Translations under genes and position numbers: made by a program
Assembly: GCF_008923205.2 (NCBI RefSeq)
Contig: NZ_WBMS02000047.1
Span: forward strand, 1 to 64,000
Reading direction: 5' to 3'
Length of the DNA: 64,000 bases
From: Actinomadura physcomitrii
GTDB taxonomy: Bacteria > Actinomycetota > Actinomycetes > Streptosporangiales > Streptosporangiaceae
Part shown: piece by piece, positions 46,008 through 54,596 of the stretch
Layout of the letters: each line of letters begins with the position of its first letter
How positions within the stretch are numbered: the stretch's first letter is position 1
The notes under the pieces: generated by a model
Databases searched by the model: none
What the model saw: the letters and a program-made list of their open reading frames with translations, nothing else
Told to the model about the DNA's origin: nothing

Positions 46008-47192
46008 ATGCTGAACAGCACGGGAGCCGGGTCGGTCGGCGGGTACGGCGACCGGAGTCTGTGGCAGGGGCGGCTCGCCGGGCTGCGCAAGCTCGACTGG
46101 CCGCTGACCGTCACCGTCCTGGTGCTGTCGGTGGCCGGGGCGCTGCTGGTGCGGTCCGCGACGTTCCAGCTGGCGCTCGAGCACGGCGACGACCCCGAGG
46201 GCTTCCTGAAGCGGCACATCCTCAACCTGCTCATCGGCTTCGTGCTGGGCGGCGTCGTCACCGTCCTGGACTACCGGCTGCTGCGCGCCTACGTCCCGAT
46301 CCTGTACGCGCTGGCGTGCGTCGGCCTGCTGGCCGTGCTGACCCCGCTCGGCTCCACCATCAACGGGTCGCACTCGTGGATCGTCATCGGCGGCGGGTTC
46401 CAGATCCAGCCGTCGGAGTTCGCGAAGGTCGGCCTGGTGGTGCTGCTCGCGATGATCCTGGGCGAGCCGCGCGACGGGGAGATCGGCCCGGGCCGCCGGG
46501 ACGTGCTGCTCGCGCTGGCGCTCGCCGGGGTGCCCGGCGTCCTGATCATGCTGCAGCCCGACCTCGGCACCACGCTGGTGTTCATCGCCGTCGTGCTGGG
46601 GATGCTCGCGATCTCCGGGGCGCAGAAGCGCTGGCTCGTGGGGCTCGTCGTGGGCGGCGCGGCGGCCGGGGCCGCGGTGTTCTTCTTCGGGCTGCTGAAG
46701 AAGTACCAGATCGACCGGTTCACCGCGTTCCTGCACCCGTCCGCGGACCCGCGCGGCGCCGGCTACAACGCCCAGCAGGCGCGGATCGCGATCGGCTCGG
46801 GCGGCCCGTTCGGCAAGGGCCTGTTCAACGGCCAGCAGACCGGCGGGCACTTCGTGCCCGAGCAGCAGACCGACTTCATCTTCACGGTCGCGGGGGAGGA
46901 GCTCGGCTTCGTCGGCGCCGCCGTGATCGTCCTGCTGCTCGGCGTCGTGCTGTGGCGCGGGCTGCGGATCGCGTCCCAGGCCGCCGACCTGTTCGGCACC
47001 CTGGTGGCGACCGGGGTGGTGTGCTGGCTGGCGTTCCAGACGTTCGAGAACGTCGGCATGACGCTCGGCATCATGCCGATCACGGGCCTGCCGCTGCCGT
47101 TCGTGTCCTACGGCGGGTCCGCGACGTTCGCCAACATGATCGCCTTCGGCCTCCTCCAGGCCGTGCACATCCGCCGCAGGCCGTTCGACTAG
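46008..47192 (+). CDS. rodA: SEDS-family peptidoglycan glycosyltransferase RodA
   Basis: RodA polymerises lipid II into glycan strands together with PBP2. The 394-residue protein has about 10 membrane segments. It contains the SEDS motifs SHSWIVIGGGFQIQPSEFAK (cytosolic/outer loop), LQPDLGTTLVF (the catalytic Asp) and a C-terminal GLPLPFVSYGGSATFANMIA. The start ATG at 46008 is 53 bases beyond mrdA. The operon ends here; a possible promoter for the next gene (TAGGCT) follows. Confidence 0.95.
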   Translation: MLNSTGAGSVGGYGDRSLWQGRLAGLRKLDWPLTVTVLVLSVAGALLVRSATFQLALEHGDDPEGFLKRHILNLLIGFVLGGVVTVLDYRLLRAYVPILYALACVGLLAVLTPLGSTINGSHSWIVIGGGFQIQPSEFAKVGLVVLLAMILGEPRDGEIGPGRRDVLLALALAGVPGVLIMLQPDLGTTLVFIAVVLGMLAISGAQKRWLVGLVVGGAAAGAAVFFFGLLKKYQIDRFTAFLHPSADPRGAGYNAQQARIAIGSGGPFGKGLFNGQQTGGHFVPEQQTDFIFTVAGEELGFVGAAVIVLLLGVVLWRGLRIASQAADLFGTLVATGVVCWLAFQTFENVGMTLGIMPITGLPLPFVSYGGSATFANMIAFGLLQAVHIRRRPFD

Positions 47193-47263
47193 CCGCCGTT
47201 CGACCGGTCGGGCGGCGGTAGGCTGGGCGTTCATTCCTTGTACGCAGCACGGAGGACACCGCC

Positions 47264-49186
47264 ATGCCTGTCGAGTCGCTCTTCCCGCGCCTGGAGCCGC
47301 TGCTCCCGAGCGTGCAGAAGCCGATTCAGTACGTCGGCGGTGAGCTGAACTCGCAGGTCAAGGAGTGGGACGGCGCCGACGTCCGGTGGGCGCTGATGTA
47401 TCCGGACGCCTACGAGGTGGGGCTGCCGAACCAGGGCGTCCAGATCCTCTACGAGATCCTGAACGAGCGCGACGGCGTGCTGGCGGAGCGGACCTACTCG
47501 GTCTGGCCCGACATGGAGGCCGTGATGCGCGAGCACGGCATCCCGCAGTTCACCGTCGACGCGCACCGCCCGGTCGCCGCGTTCGACGTGTTCGGGGTCT
47601 CGTTCTCCACCGAGCTGGGCTACACCAACCTGCTGACGGCGCTGGACCTCGCGGGCATCCCGCTGGAGGCCGCCGACCGCACCGACGAGCACCCGATCGT
47701 GGTCGCGGGCGGCCACGCGGCGTTCAACCCCGAGCCGATCGCCGACTTCGTCGACGCGGCGGTGCTCGGCGACGGCGAGGAGATCGCGCTGGCGATCACC
47801 GAGGTCGTCCGGGAGTGGAAGGGCGAGGGCTCGCCCGGCGGCCGCGACGAGCTGCTGATGCGGCTCGCGGCGTCCGGCGGGGTGTACGTGCCGCGCTTCT
47901 ACGACGTGACGTACCTGCCCGACGGCCGGATCCAGCGGGTCGCGCCGAACCGTCCGGGCGTGCCGTGGCGGATCGAGAAGCACACCGTCATGGACCTCGA
48001 CCAGTGGCCGTACCCGAAGAAGCCGCTGGTGCCGCTGGCCGAGACGGTGCACGAGCGGTTCAGCGTGGAGATCTTCCGGGGCTGCACCCGCGGCTGCCGG
48101 TTCTGCCAGGCCGGGATGATCACCCGTCCGGTGCGGGAGCGGTCGATCACCACGATCGGCGACATGGTCGAGCAGGGGCTGAAGGAGTCGGGGTTCCAGG
48201 AGGTCGGGCTGCTCAGCCTGTCCAGCGCCGACCACAGCGAGATCGGCGACGTCGCCAAGGGCCTCGCCGACCGCTACGAGGGCACCAACACCTCGCTGTC
48301 GCTGCCGTCCACCCGGGTGGACGCCTTCAACATCACGCTCGCGAACGAGTTCTCCCGCGGCGGCCGGCGCTCCGGGCTGACGTTCGCGCCGGAGGGCGGC
48401 TCCGAGCGGATGCGCAAGGTGATCAACAAGATGGTCACCGAGGACGACCTGATCCGCACCGTCACCACCGCCTACGAGAACGGGTGGCGGCAGGTCAAGC
48501 TGTACTTCATGTGCGGGCTGCCCACCGAGGAGGACGAGGACGTACTCGCGATCGCGGGCATGGCCAAGCGGGTCATCCAGGCGGGCCGCGAGGCGACCGG
48601 GCGCAAGGACATCCGCTGCACGGTGTCGATCGGCGGGTTCGTGCCGAAGCCGCACACCCCGTTCCAATGGGCGGCGCAGTGCGACCACGAGACCGTCGAC
48701 CGCCGCCTCAAGGCGCTCAAGGACGAGCTGCGCGGCGACAAGGAGTACGGCCGCGCGATCGGCCTGCGCTACCACGACGGCCAGCCGTCCATTATCGAGG
48801 GCCTGCTGTCGCGCGGCGACCGCCGCGTCGGCAAGGTCATCCGCGCGGTGTGGGAGGACGGCGGCCGGTTCGACGGCTGGAGCGAGCACTTCTCCTACGA
48901 GCGCTGGACGGCCTGCGCCGAGAAGGCCCTCGCCGGCGAGCCCGTCGACCTCGACTGGTACACCGTCCGGGAGCGCGATGAGGTCGAGGTGCTGCCCTGG
49001 GACCACCTCGACGCGGGCCTGGACCGCGAGTGGCTCTGGCAGGACTGGCAGGACGCCGTCGACGAGACCGAGGTCGAGGACTGCCGCTGGACGCCCTGCT
49101 ACGACTGCGGGGTGTGCCCGACCATGGGCACGGAGATCCAGATCGGCCCGACGGGCCGGAAGCTGCTTCCACTTTCGGTCGTCTGA
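47264..49186 (+). CDS. B12-binding-type radical SAM protein (TIGR03960 family)
   Basis: The 640-residue protein starts at an ATG behind CGGAGG. An N-terminal Rossmann-like region (WALMYPDAYEVGLPNQGVQI, the B12-binding-like domain, without the cobalamin His motif DxHxxG that I can see) precedes a radical SAM core with GCTRGCRFCQAG (CxxxCxxC, about residue 273). A C-terminal part carries clustered Cys (CRWTPCYDCGVCPTMG). The family is found next to a TIGR03936/DUF2344 protein and RNase E/G or ribosomal genes in many bacteria. The product is thought to modify RNA or a ribosomal component, but the reaction is not established to my knowledge. The gene pair is conserved here. Confidence 0.88.
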   Translation: MPVESLFPRLEPLLPSVQKPIQYVGGELNSQVKEWDGADVRWALMYPDAYEVGLPNQGVQILYEILNERDGVLAERTYSVWPDMEAVMREHGIPQFTVDAHRPVAAFDVFGVSFSTELGYTNLLTALDLAGIPLEAADRTDEHPIVVAGGHAAFNPEPIADFVDAAVLGDGEEIALAITEVVREWKGEGSPGGRDELLMRLAASGGVYVPRFYDVTYLPDGRIQRVAPNRPGVPWRIEKHTVMDLDQWPYPKKPLVPLAETVHERFSVEIFRGCTRGCRFCQAGMITRPVRERSITTIGDMVEQGLKESGFQEVGLLSLSSADHSEIGDVAKGLADRYEGTNTSLSLPSTRVDAFNITLANEFSRGGRRSGLTFAPEGGSERMRKVINKMVTEDDLIRTVTTAYENGWRQVKLYFMCGLPTEEDEDVLAIAGMAKRVIQAGREATGRKDIRCTVSIGGFVPKPHTPFQWAAQCDHETVDRRLKALKDELRGDKEYGRAIGLRYHDGQPSIIEGLLSRGDRRVGKVIRAVWEDGGRFDGWSEHFSYERWTACAEKALAGEPVDLDWYTVRERDEVEVLPWDHLDAGLDREWLWQDWQDAVDETEVEDCRWTPCYDCGVCPTMGTEIQIGPTGRKLLPLSVV

Positions 49187-49365
49187 CGCCGCGCGCCGGC
49201 CCCGCGAAACGCCGCTGCAATCGGGCTTTTCGGGCTTGTGGCCTGGGCGGGGGCGGCCGTCCGGGGGACGGGGCCCGGCGCAACGATGTCCGCCGCCCCG
49301 TACTCTATAGAGAGACCTTGTTTTTCGACTCGGCACGAGTAGGAAGGACCAGAACCCTGGCACCC

Positions 49366-50223
49366 ATGCCGGAGGGACCGGCGCCGGCCCCCGTGATCCA
49401 GCGACTGCGCGTGCGCTATGCCAAGCGCGGCAGGCTGCGGTTCACGAGCCACCGCGACATTTCCCGGGCCGTGGAACGCGCCGTGCGGCGCGCCGGGATC
49501 CCTGTCGCGTTCAGCGGCGGATTCACCCCCCACCCGAAGATCTCGTACGCGGGTGCGGCGGCGACTGGGGTGGCCAGTGAGGCGGAGTACCTCGAGATCG
49601 GGCTGACCGAGACCCGCGACCCTGCGCGGGTGCAGGCCGATCTCGACGCGGCCCTGCCCCCCGGGCTCGACATCGTGGATGTCGTGCCGGCCGGGCCGGG
49701 GCGCACCGGCGACGCGCAGGCCAGGCCGGCCGCGCTCGCCGATCGGCTCGAGGCGTCGCAGTGGCGGATCCGGCTGGACGGGGTGGCGCACGACGCCGCC
49801 GCCGCTGCCGTGGCCGCCTTCATGGCCGCCGAGAGCATCGAGGTCGAGCGCCTCACCAAGAAGGGGCGGCGCCGTTTCGACGTGCGCGCCGCCGTGTCCA
49901 CCTGCGAGCTGGACCGGCGCGCCGCGGAGGCGGCGGATGCCCCTTGTGCGATACTTCGAATGGTTGTTCGGCATTCCACACCGGCCGTACGACCCGACGA
50001 CATCCTCACCGGACTGCGCCAGGTCGCCGACCTCGCGCCGCCGTCACCGCCACTGGTGACCAGGCTGGCGCAGGGGCCCCTGGACGCGGCCACCGGTGGC
50101 CTCGCGGATCCTCTGGATCCGGACCGGGAGACCGGCCTGCCGATCGGCGACGACGCCGGTCCGGCCGGCGGCGCGCGGCCGCGCCCCGGGGACCCCGCGA
50201 GCGCGGATGCCGTCAGCGCCTGA
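49366..50223 (+). CDS. DUF2344/TIGR03936 protein, radical-SAM partner
   Basis: From the ATG at 49366 the protein has 285 residues. The domain begins QRLRVRYAKRGRLRFTSHRD, then RAVRRAGIPVAFSGGFTPHP and KISYAGAAATGVASEAEYLE, the signature of the family that in some bacteria is fused to the TIGR03960 protein. A CTG at 49357, nine codons-bases upstream and in frame, has a better-spaced AGGAAGGA and could be the true start. The C-terminal 60 residues are low-complexity. It occurs directly before RNase E/G, and the three genes likely act in ribosome or tRNA maturation. Inference from neighbourhood. Confidence 0.85.
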   Translation: MPEGPAPAPVIQRLRVRYAKRGRLRFTSHRDISRAVERAVRRAGIPVAFSGGFTPHPKISYAGAAATGVASEAEYLEIGLTETRDPARVQADLDAALPPGLDIVDVVPAGPGRTGDAQARPAALADRLEASQWRIRLDGVAHDAAAAAVAAFMAAESIEVERLTKKGRRRFDVRAAVSTCELDRRAAEAADAPCAILRMVVRHSTPAVRPDDILTGLRQVADLAPPSPPLVTRLAQGPLDAATGGLADPLDPDRETGLPIGDDAGPAGGARPRPGDPASADAVSA

Positions 50224-50275
50224 TCGTGGGACCGAAGCCGTGGCGACACGGAACCGGTCCCGCAGGGGACGGCGG

Positions 50276-50450
50276 GCGCACCCCCGACGACTTCGTCGTC
50301 ACGACCGGACCACCGTCCGGTCGTGACGACCCCCACCACAGACGGAGCGCACCCCCGCGGCGCACCCCCGACTATTTGTTGGACCCGCCGGGACCACGTG
50401 CCGTTCGTGACGACGCCGACGACTGACGGAGCGCTCCCGCGCGGCGCACC
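50276..50450. repeat. Imperfect 84-bp tandem repeat upstream of RNase E/G
   Basis: GCGCACCCCCGAC occurs at 50276 and 50360, TTCGTGACGAC-like strings at 50320 and 50404, and GACGGAGCGC at 50341 and 50425. Every landmark is displaced by 84 bases, and a third partial unit begins at 50444. The array fills most of the 291-base gap between the DUF2344 gene and the RNase gene. Unit 1 contains a 16-bp perfect hairpin; in unit 2 the same region is degenerated. Confidence 0.8.
50295..50330. terminator. 16-bp perfect hairpin before RNase E/G
   Basis: GTCGTCACGACCGGAC (50295-50310) and GTCCGGTCGTGACGAC (50315-50330) pair without mismatch around a CACC loop. It lies 72 bases beyond the DUF2344 gene and 185 bases before the RNase start. 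It can be a terminator, or an element in the RNase leader that is itself cleaved, since RNase E genes are often autoregulated through their 5' leaders. Confidence 0.7.
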
Positions 50451-50514
50451 GCCCGGCCCCGCCCCCTGGCGGGACGAGCGGTCGCGCCCGGGAGCCTGAC
50501 GGGAGATCACCCGG

Positions 50515-53500
50515 ATGCTTGATAACGAAGCCGATGCGGCCAACGCCGAAGGCACCGAAGAAGAGACCACCGGAACCGCGACCGGAGGCGCCGCCGCCGA
50601 GAACGGCGCCGCGGCGGGCGTGACCTCGCACCCGCGCCGCCGGGCGAGCCGCCCTGCCGGGCCGCCGCCGGACGTCGAGGACGCGACCGCGGCCGAGCCC
50701 CCCGCCGCGGCGCCCGCGCCGTCGTCCGGCGAGCCGGAGCCCGCCGGGGCCGCGGAGCCCGCGGCCGAGGCCGCCGAGCCGCCCGCGAAGAAGCCGGCCC
50801 GGTCCCGGACCCGCACCCGTGCCGCGAAGGCCGCCGAAACCGCCGAGCCGGTCCCGCCGACGGGCGCCGGGACCTCCCCGGAGATCGCTGAGGAGCCCGC
50901 CCCGGCCGCCGCCGAGGCGCCCGAGGCCGCCGAGGCGCCCCCGGAACCCGCGCGCCGCACCCGCACCCGCCGGCGCACCGCGGTCGCCAAGGACGAGACC
51001 GCCGAGACCCCCGAGACCGCCGCGCCGCCCGCGGCGCCGACGGTGCCCCCGGTGCCGTCCGTGCCGGAGGTGCCCTCCGTTCCGGTCGCCGGCGCCGGGC
51101 CGGAGGCCGGCCAGGTGTCGGAGAGCGAGCCCGCCAGCGGCGTCGGCGTCCCCGGCGTGACGTTCCAGCCGCCCATGGTGGTGTTCCAGCCACCGCAGCC
51201 GACGGCCGAGCCGTCCGCGCGCCCGAAGGACGAGCCGAAGCCCGAGCCGTCCGACCGCGACCGTGATCGCGACGCCGCCGCCGGTGAGGACGAGGGCGAC
51301 CACGGGCCGTCCGACGAGGACGAGTCGGAGGACCGGCCGTCGCGCCGCCGCCGCCGCAGGGGCGGCCGTGGCCGCGGCCGCGGCGGCAAGGAGGGCGCCG
51401 AGGACGAGGCGGACGAGGCCGAGGAGCCCGAGGCCGCCGAGGCCAAGGAGGAGGAGCCCGCCAAGCCCGCGAAGGCCAAGTCGAAGTCCAGGTCCGCCAA
51501 GGACAAGGACGAGCAGGACGCCGAGGCCGAGCACGAGGCCGAGGGCGACGAGGAGGGCGAGGGCTCTCAGGGCGGCACCAGCCGCCGGCGTCGGCGCCGC
51601 CGCCGCCGTTCGGGCGCCGACGGCGACGGCGGCGGGTCCGACGACCCGCCGAACACCGTCGTGCACGTGCGCACGGCCCGCGAGGAGCGCGCCGCCGCCG
51701 AGGACGAGGTCCAGTCCGTGCGGGGCTCGACCCGGCTGGAGGCCAAGAAGCAGCGCCGCCGCGAGGGCCGCGAGCAGGGCCGCCGCCGCCCGCCGGTGAT
51801 CACCGAGGCGGAGTTCCTGGCGCGCCGCGAGGCCGTCGAGCGGGTCATGGTCGTCCGGCAGGAGGGCGACCGCACGCAGATCGCCGTCCTCGAGGACGAC
51901 GTGCTCGTGGAGCACTACGTCAACCGCGCGACGCACCAGTCCTACGTCGGCAACGTCTACCTCGGCAAGGTGCAGAACGTGCTGCCGTCGATGGAGGCGG
52001 CGTTCGTCGACATCGGCAAGGGCCGCAACGCCGTGCTGTACGCGGGCGAGGTCAACTGGGACGTCGCGGGCCTGGTGGGCCAGCCGCGCCGGATCGAGTC
52101 GGCGCTGAAGTCCGGCCAGTCGGTGCTGGTGCAGGTCACCAAGGACCCGCTCGGCCACAAGGGCGCCCGGCTGACCAGCCAGGTCTCGCTGCCCGGCCGC
52201 TACCTGGTGTACGTGCCGGACGGCTCGATGACCGGCATCAGCCGCAAGCTGCCCGACAAGGAGCGCAGCCGGCTGAAGTCGATCCTGAAGAAGGTCATGC
52301 CGGAGAACGCGGGCGTGATCGTCCGTACCGCCGCCGAGGGCGCCACCGAGGAGGAGCTCGGCCGCGACGTGTCGCGGCTGGCCGCCCAGTGGGAGAACAT
52401 CCAGAAGAAGGTCAAGACCGCCTCGGCGCCGTCGCTGCTGTACGGTGAGCCGGACCTGACGATCCGGGTCGTCCGCGACATCTTCAACGAGGACTTCTCC
52501 AAGCTCGTCGTCTCGGGCGACGAGGCGTGGGACACCGTCTCGGAGTACGTCGAGTACGTCGCCCCGCACCTGGCCGACCGCGTCGAGCGCTGGAACGGCG
52601 GCCAGGACGTGCTCGGCGCGTTCCGGATCGACGAGCAGATCGCCAAGGCCCTCGACCGCAAGGTGTGGCTGCCGTCCGGCGGCTCGCTGGTGATCGACAA
52701 GACCGAGGCGATGACGGTCATCGACGTCAACACCGGCAAGTTCACCGGGCAGGGGGGCAACCTCGAGGAGACCGTCACCCGCAACAACCTGGAGGCGGCC
52801 GAGGAGATCGTCCGCCAGCTGCGGCTGCGCGACGTCGGCGGCATCGTGGTGATCGACTTCATCGACATGGTGCTGGAGAGCAACCGGGACCTGGTGCTGC
52901 GCCGCCTCGTCGAGTGCCTGTCGCGGGACCGTACCAAGCACCAGGTCGCCGAGGTCACCTCGCTCGGCCTGGTGCAGATGACCCGCAAGCGGGTCGGGCA
53001 GGGCCTGCTGGACGCGTTCTCGGAGACCTGCGAGTCCTGCAACGGGCGCGGCATCCACGTCCACCTCACCCCGGTCGAGCCGAAGCCGGACAAGGCCGCG
53101 GGCAAGGAGACGGGCCGCCGCCGCAAGCGCAAGGGCGAGGTCGAGAAGGCCGTCGAGGAGAAGCTGGCGCAGCACGAGGCGAAGAAGGAGCCGGCCGAGC
53201 CGAGGCGGGAGGCCGAGCCGAAGGAGCCCGAGGCGGAGGCCGCGCGGCCCGAGCCGGTCCGGTCGCGGCCGAAGAAGTCGGGCCCGGCCAAGCGTCCCGC
53301 GGGCCCGCCGCCCGAGGTCGACGGCGAGGAGCCGCCGGCGCAGGCGGCGGTCGAGGCCGCGGAGGCCGCGGGCGAGGTGGCGGGCACCTCGCCCGGCATC
53401 CTCGATGACGAGCCGGTCGCGGTCTCGGCGAACGGCGCCGCCCCGGCCGAGGCGAACGGCGCGGCTCCGGCCGCCGAGCCGGCGGAATCCACGGAGGTCG

Positions 53501-53577
53501 CGGAGCCGGCGGAGGAGGCCCCGCGCCGCCGCCGCACCCGCCGCCCGCGCGCGGCCGCCCAGGCCGAGAGCGAGTAG
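50515..53577 (+). CDS. rne: Ribonuclease E/G with a long N-terminal extension
   Basis: This endonuclease for single-stranded RNA processes rRNA, tRNA and mRNA. The 1020-residue protein has an approximately 430-residue disordered extension rich in Ala, Pro, Glu and Arg (with arginine runs such as SRRRRRRRRRSGAD). The catalytic core runs from about 440: an S1 domain (SYVGNVYLGKVQNVLPSMEA), 5'-sensor region, and the DNase I-like site with Asp in DVNTGKF (about 737) and DFIDM (about 781). A zinc link follows, CESCNGRG (about 839), then another disordered tail. In actinobacteria the disordered arms flank the core on both sides, unlike E. coli. They are thought to recruit degradosome partners and RNA. 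The leader holds repeats and a hairpin. Confidence 0.95.
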   Translation: MLDNEADAANAEGTEEETTGTATGGAAAENGAAAGVTSHPRRRASRPAGPPPDVEDATAAEPPAAAPAPSSGEPEPAGAAEPAAEAAEPPAKKPARSRTRTRAAKAAETAEPVPPTGAGTSPEIAEEPAPAAAEAPEAAEAPPEPARRTRTRRRTAVAKDETAETPETAAPPAAPTVPPVPSVPEVPSVPVAGAGPEAGQVSESEPASGVGVPGVTFQPPMVVFQPPQPTAEPSARPKDEPKPEPSDRDRDRDAAAGEDEGDHGPSDEDESEDRPSRRRRRRGGRGRGRGGKEGAEDEADEAEEPEAAEAKEEEPAKPAKAKSKSRSAKDKDEQDAEAEHEAEGDEEGEGSQGGTSRRRRRRRRRSGADGDGGGSDDPPNTVVHVRTAREERAAAEDEVQSVRGSTRLEAKKQRRREGREQGRRRPPVITEAEFLARREAVERVMVVRQEGDRTQIAVLEDDVLVEHYVNRATHQSYVGNVYLGKVQNVLPSMEAAFVDIGKGRNAVLYAGEVNWDVAGLVGQPRRIESALKSGQSVLVQVTKDPLGHKGARLTSQVSLPGRYLVYVPDGSMTGISRKLPDKERSRLKSILKKVMPENAGVIVRTAAEGATEEELGRDVSRLAAQWENIQKKVKTASAPSLLYGEPDLTIRVVRDIFNEDFSKLVVSGDEAWDTVSEYVEYVAPHLADRVERWNGGQDVLGAFRIDEQIAKALDRKVWLPSGGSLVIDKTEAMTVIDVNTGKFTGQGGNLEETVTRNNLEAAEEIVRQLRLRDVGGIVVIDFIDMVLESNRDLVLRRLVECLSRDRTKHQVAEVTSLGLVQMTRKRVGQGLLDAFSETCESCNGRGIHVHLTPVEPKPDKAAGKETGRRRKRKGEVEKAVEEKLAQHEAKKEPAEPRREAEPKEPEAEAARPEPVRSRPKKSGPAKRPAGPPPEVDGEEPPAQAAVEAAEAAGEVAGTSPGILDDEPVAVSANGAAPAEANGAAPAAEPAESTEVAEPAEEAPRRRRTRRPRAAAQAESE

Positions 53578-53883
53578 TCCCGCGCGTCGTGCCGGCCCGG
53601 CCCCGCGCCGGGTCGGCACGACCCGGCGGGCGCGGAGGATGCAGTACACTCGGAGTTCGGCGCGTCTTGTGACGCGTCCGGACCAGCACCGCGAGGCCCG
53701 TCCGGGGCTCGTCCGGTGCACGCCCCGCCGATCCGGCGGGGAACAGCAGAGAGCGCCTGGGGTGCCGCCCCGGCGTGCCGCCTTCGGCCCGGTGCCGGGG
53801 GTAGGCCTCCATCCGGAGGCTGGTGTAAGCCACGTGCGGGACCGGTTCAGTCCGGAAGCGCGCGCAGACGAGAGGTTTCCGCG
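53578..53883 (+). promoter_or_regulatory. rplU leader region with promoter and hairpins
   Basis: This 306-base gap begins with an imperfect terminator-like hairpin after the RNase gene (GTCGTGCCG...CGGCACGAC, about 53587-53621). A TACACT at 53645-53650 resembles a -10 box and would give a leader of about 230 nt. The leader contains CCCCGCCG-ATC-CGGCGGGG (53723-53741), CCTCC-ATCC-GGAGG near 53807-53820 and several GC-rich palindromes. Long structured leaders before rplU-rpmA are known as sites of ribosomal-protein autoregulation in other bacteria. The specific element is not one I recognise. Confidence 0.5.
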
Positions 53884-54198
53884 GTGTACGCGATTGTCCG
53901 CGCAGGCGGCAGGCAGGAGAAGGTCGCCGTCGACGACGTGCTGACCGTCGACAAGCTGGCCGGCGAGGTCGGCTCGACCGTCACGTTCCCGGCGCTGCTG
54001 GTGGTGGACGGCGACAACGTCGTCAGCGGCTCGGCCGATCTGGCCCGCTACGAGGTGACCGCCGAGATCCTCGGTGCGGTCAAGGGCCCGAAGATCAACA
54101 TCATGCACTACCGGAACAAGACCGGTTACAAGCGGCGGATGGGTCACCGTCAGCCGTACACCGAGGTCAAGATCACCGGTATCGAGTCCGGGAAGTAA
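53884..54198 (+). CDS. rplU: 50S ribosomal protein L21
   Basis: This is a 104-residue ribosomal protein starting at a GTG (MYAIVRAGGRQEKVAVDDVL). It ends with the L21 signature (INIMHYRNKTGYKRRMGHRQ PYTEVKITGI). A GAGAGG 9 bases upstream is the likely ribosome binding site. It is followed 14 bases later by rpmA and then, after a terminator, by obg: the usual order. Confidence 0.98.
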   Translation: MYAIVRAGGRQEKVAVDDVLTVDKLAGEVGSTVTFPALLVVDGDNVVSGSADLARYEVTAEILGAVKGPKINIMHYRNKTGYKRRMGHRQPYTEVKITGIESGK

Positions 54199-54212
54199 GG
54201 GAGAGCGGTCAC

Positions 54213-54470
54213 ATGGCACACAAGAAGGGCGCATCGTCCAGCCGTAACGGTCGCGACTCCAACGCCCAGCGCCTCGGCGTGAAGCGGTTCGGCGGCCAGG
54301 TCGTCAACGCGGGCGAGATCATCGTCCGGCAGCGCGGCACCCACTTCCACCCCGGCCCCGGCGTCGGGCGCGGCGGCGACGACACCCTGTTCGCGCTGGT
54401 CGCGGGCGCGGTGCAGTTCGGCCGGTACCGCGGCCGCAACGCCGTGAGCATCGTCCCGCCGGCGGAGTAG
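54213..54470 (+). CDS. rpmA: 50S ribosomal protein L27
   Basis: This 85-residue protein starts MAHKKGASSSRNGRDSNAQR and contains GVKRFGGQVVNAGEIIVRQR and GTHFHPGPGVGRGGDDTLFA. There is no N-terminal cleavable extension as in Firmicutes, so the mature AHKKG N-terminus reaches the peptidyl-transferase centre directly. Operon with rplU. Confidence 0.98.
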   Translation: MAHKKGASSSRNGRDSNAQRLGVKRFGGQVVNAGEIIVRQRGTHFHPGPGVGRGGDDTLFALVAGAVQFGRYRGRNAVSIVPPAE

Positions 54471-54494
54471 TCCGCCTGCATCAGACGTTTTCCG

Positions 54495-54522
54495 AGGGGC
54501 GGACCGCTGAAGGTCCGCCCCT
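54495..54522 (+). terminator. Hairpin after rpmA
   Basis: AGGGGCGGACC (54495-54505) and GGTCCGCCCCT (54512-54522) form a perfect 11-bp stem with a GCTGAA loop followed by TTTG, 24 bases beyond the rpmA stop. It may partly separate the ribosomal-protein genes from obg. Confidence 0.85.
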
Positions 54523-54596
54523 TTGCCCTGTTCATGGGGCGCCCCCGTGCGCGGGGCGCGCGCCCCGCCGCAGGGCCGACACCGAGGAGGACCACC

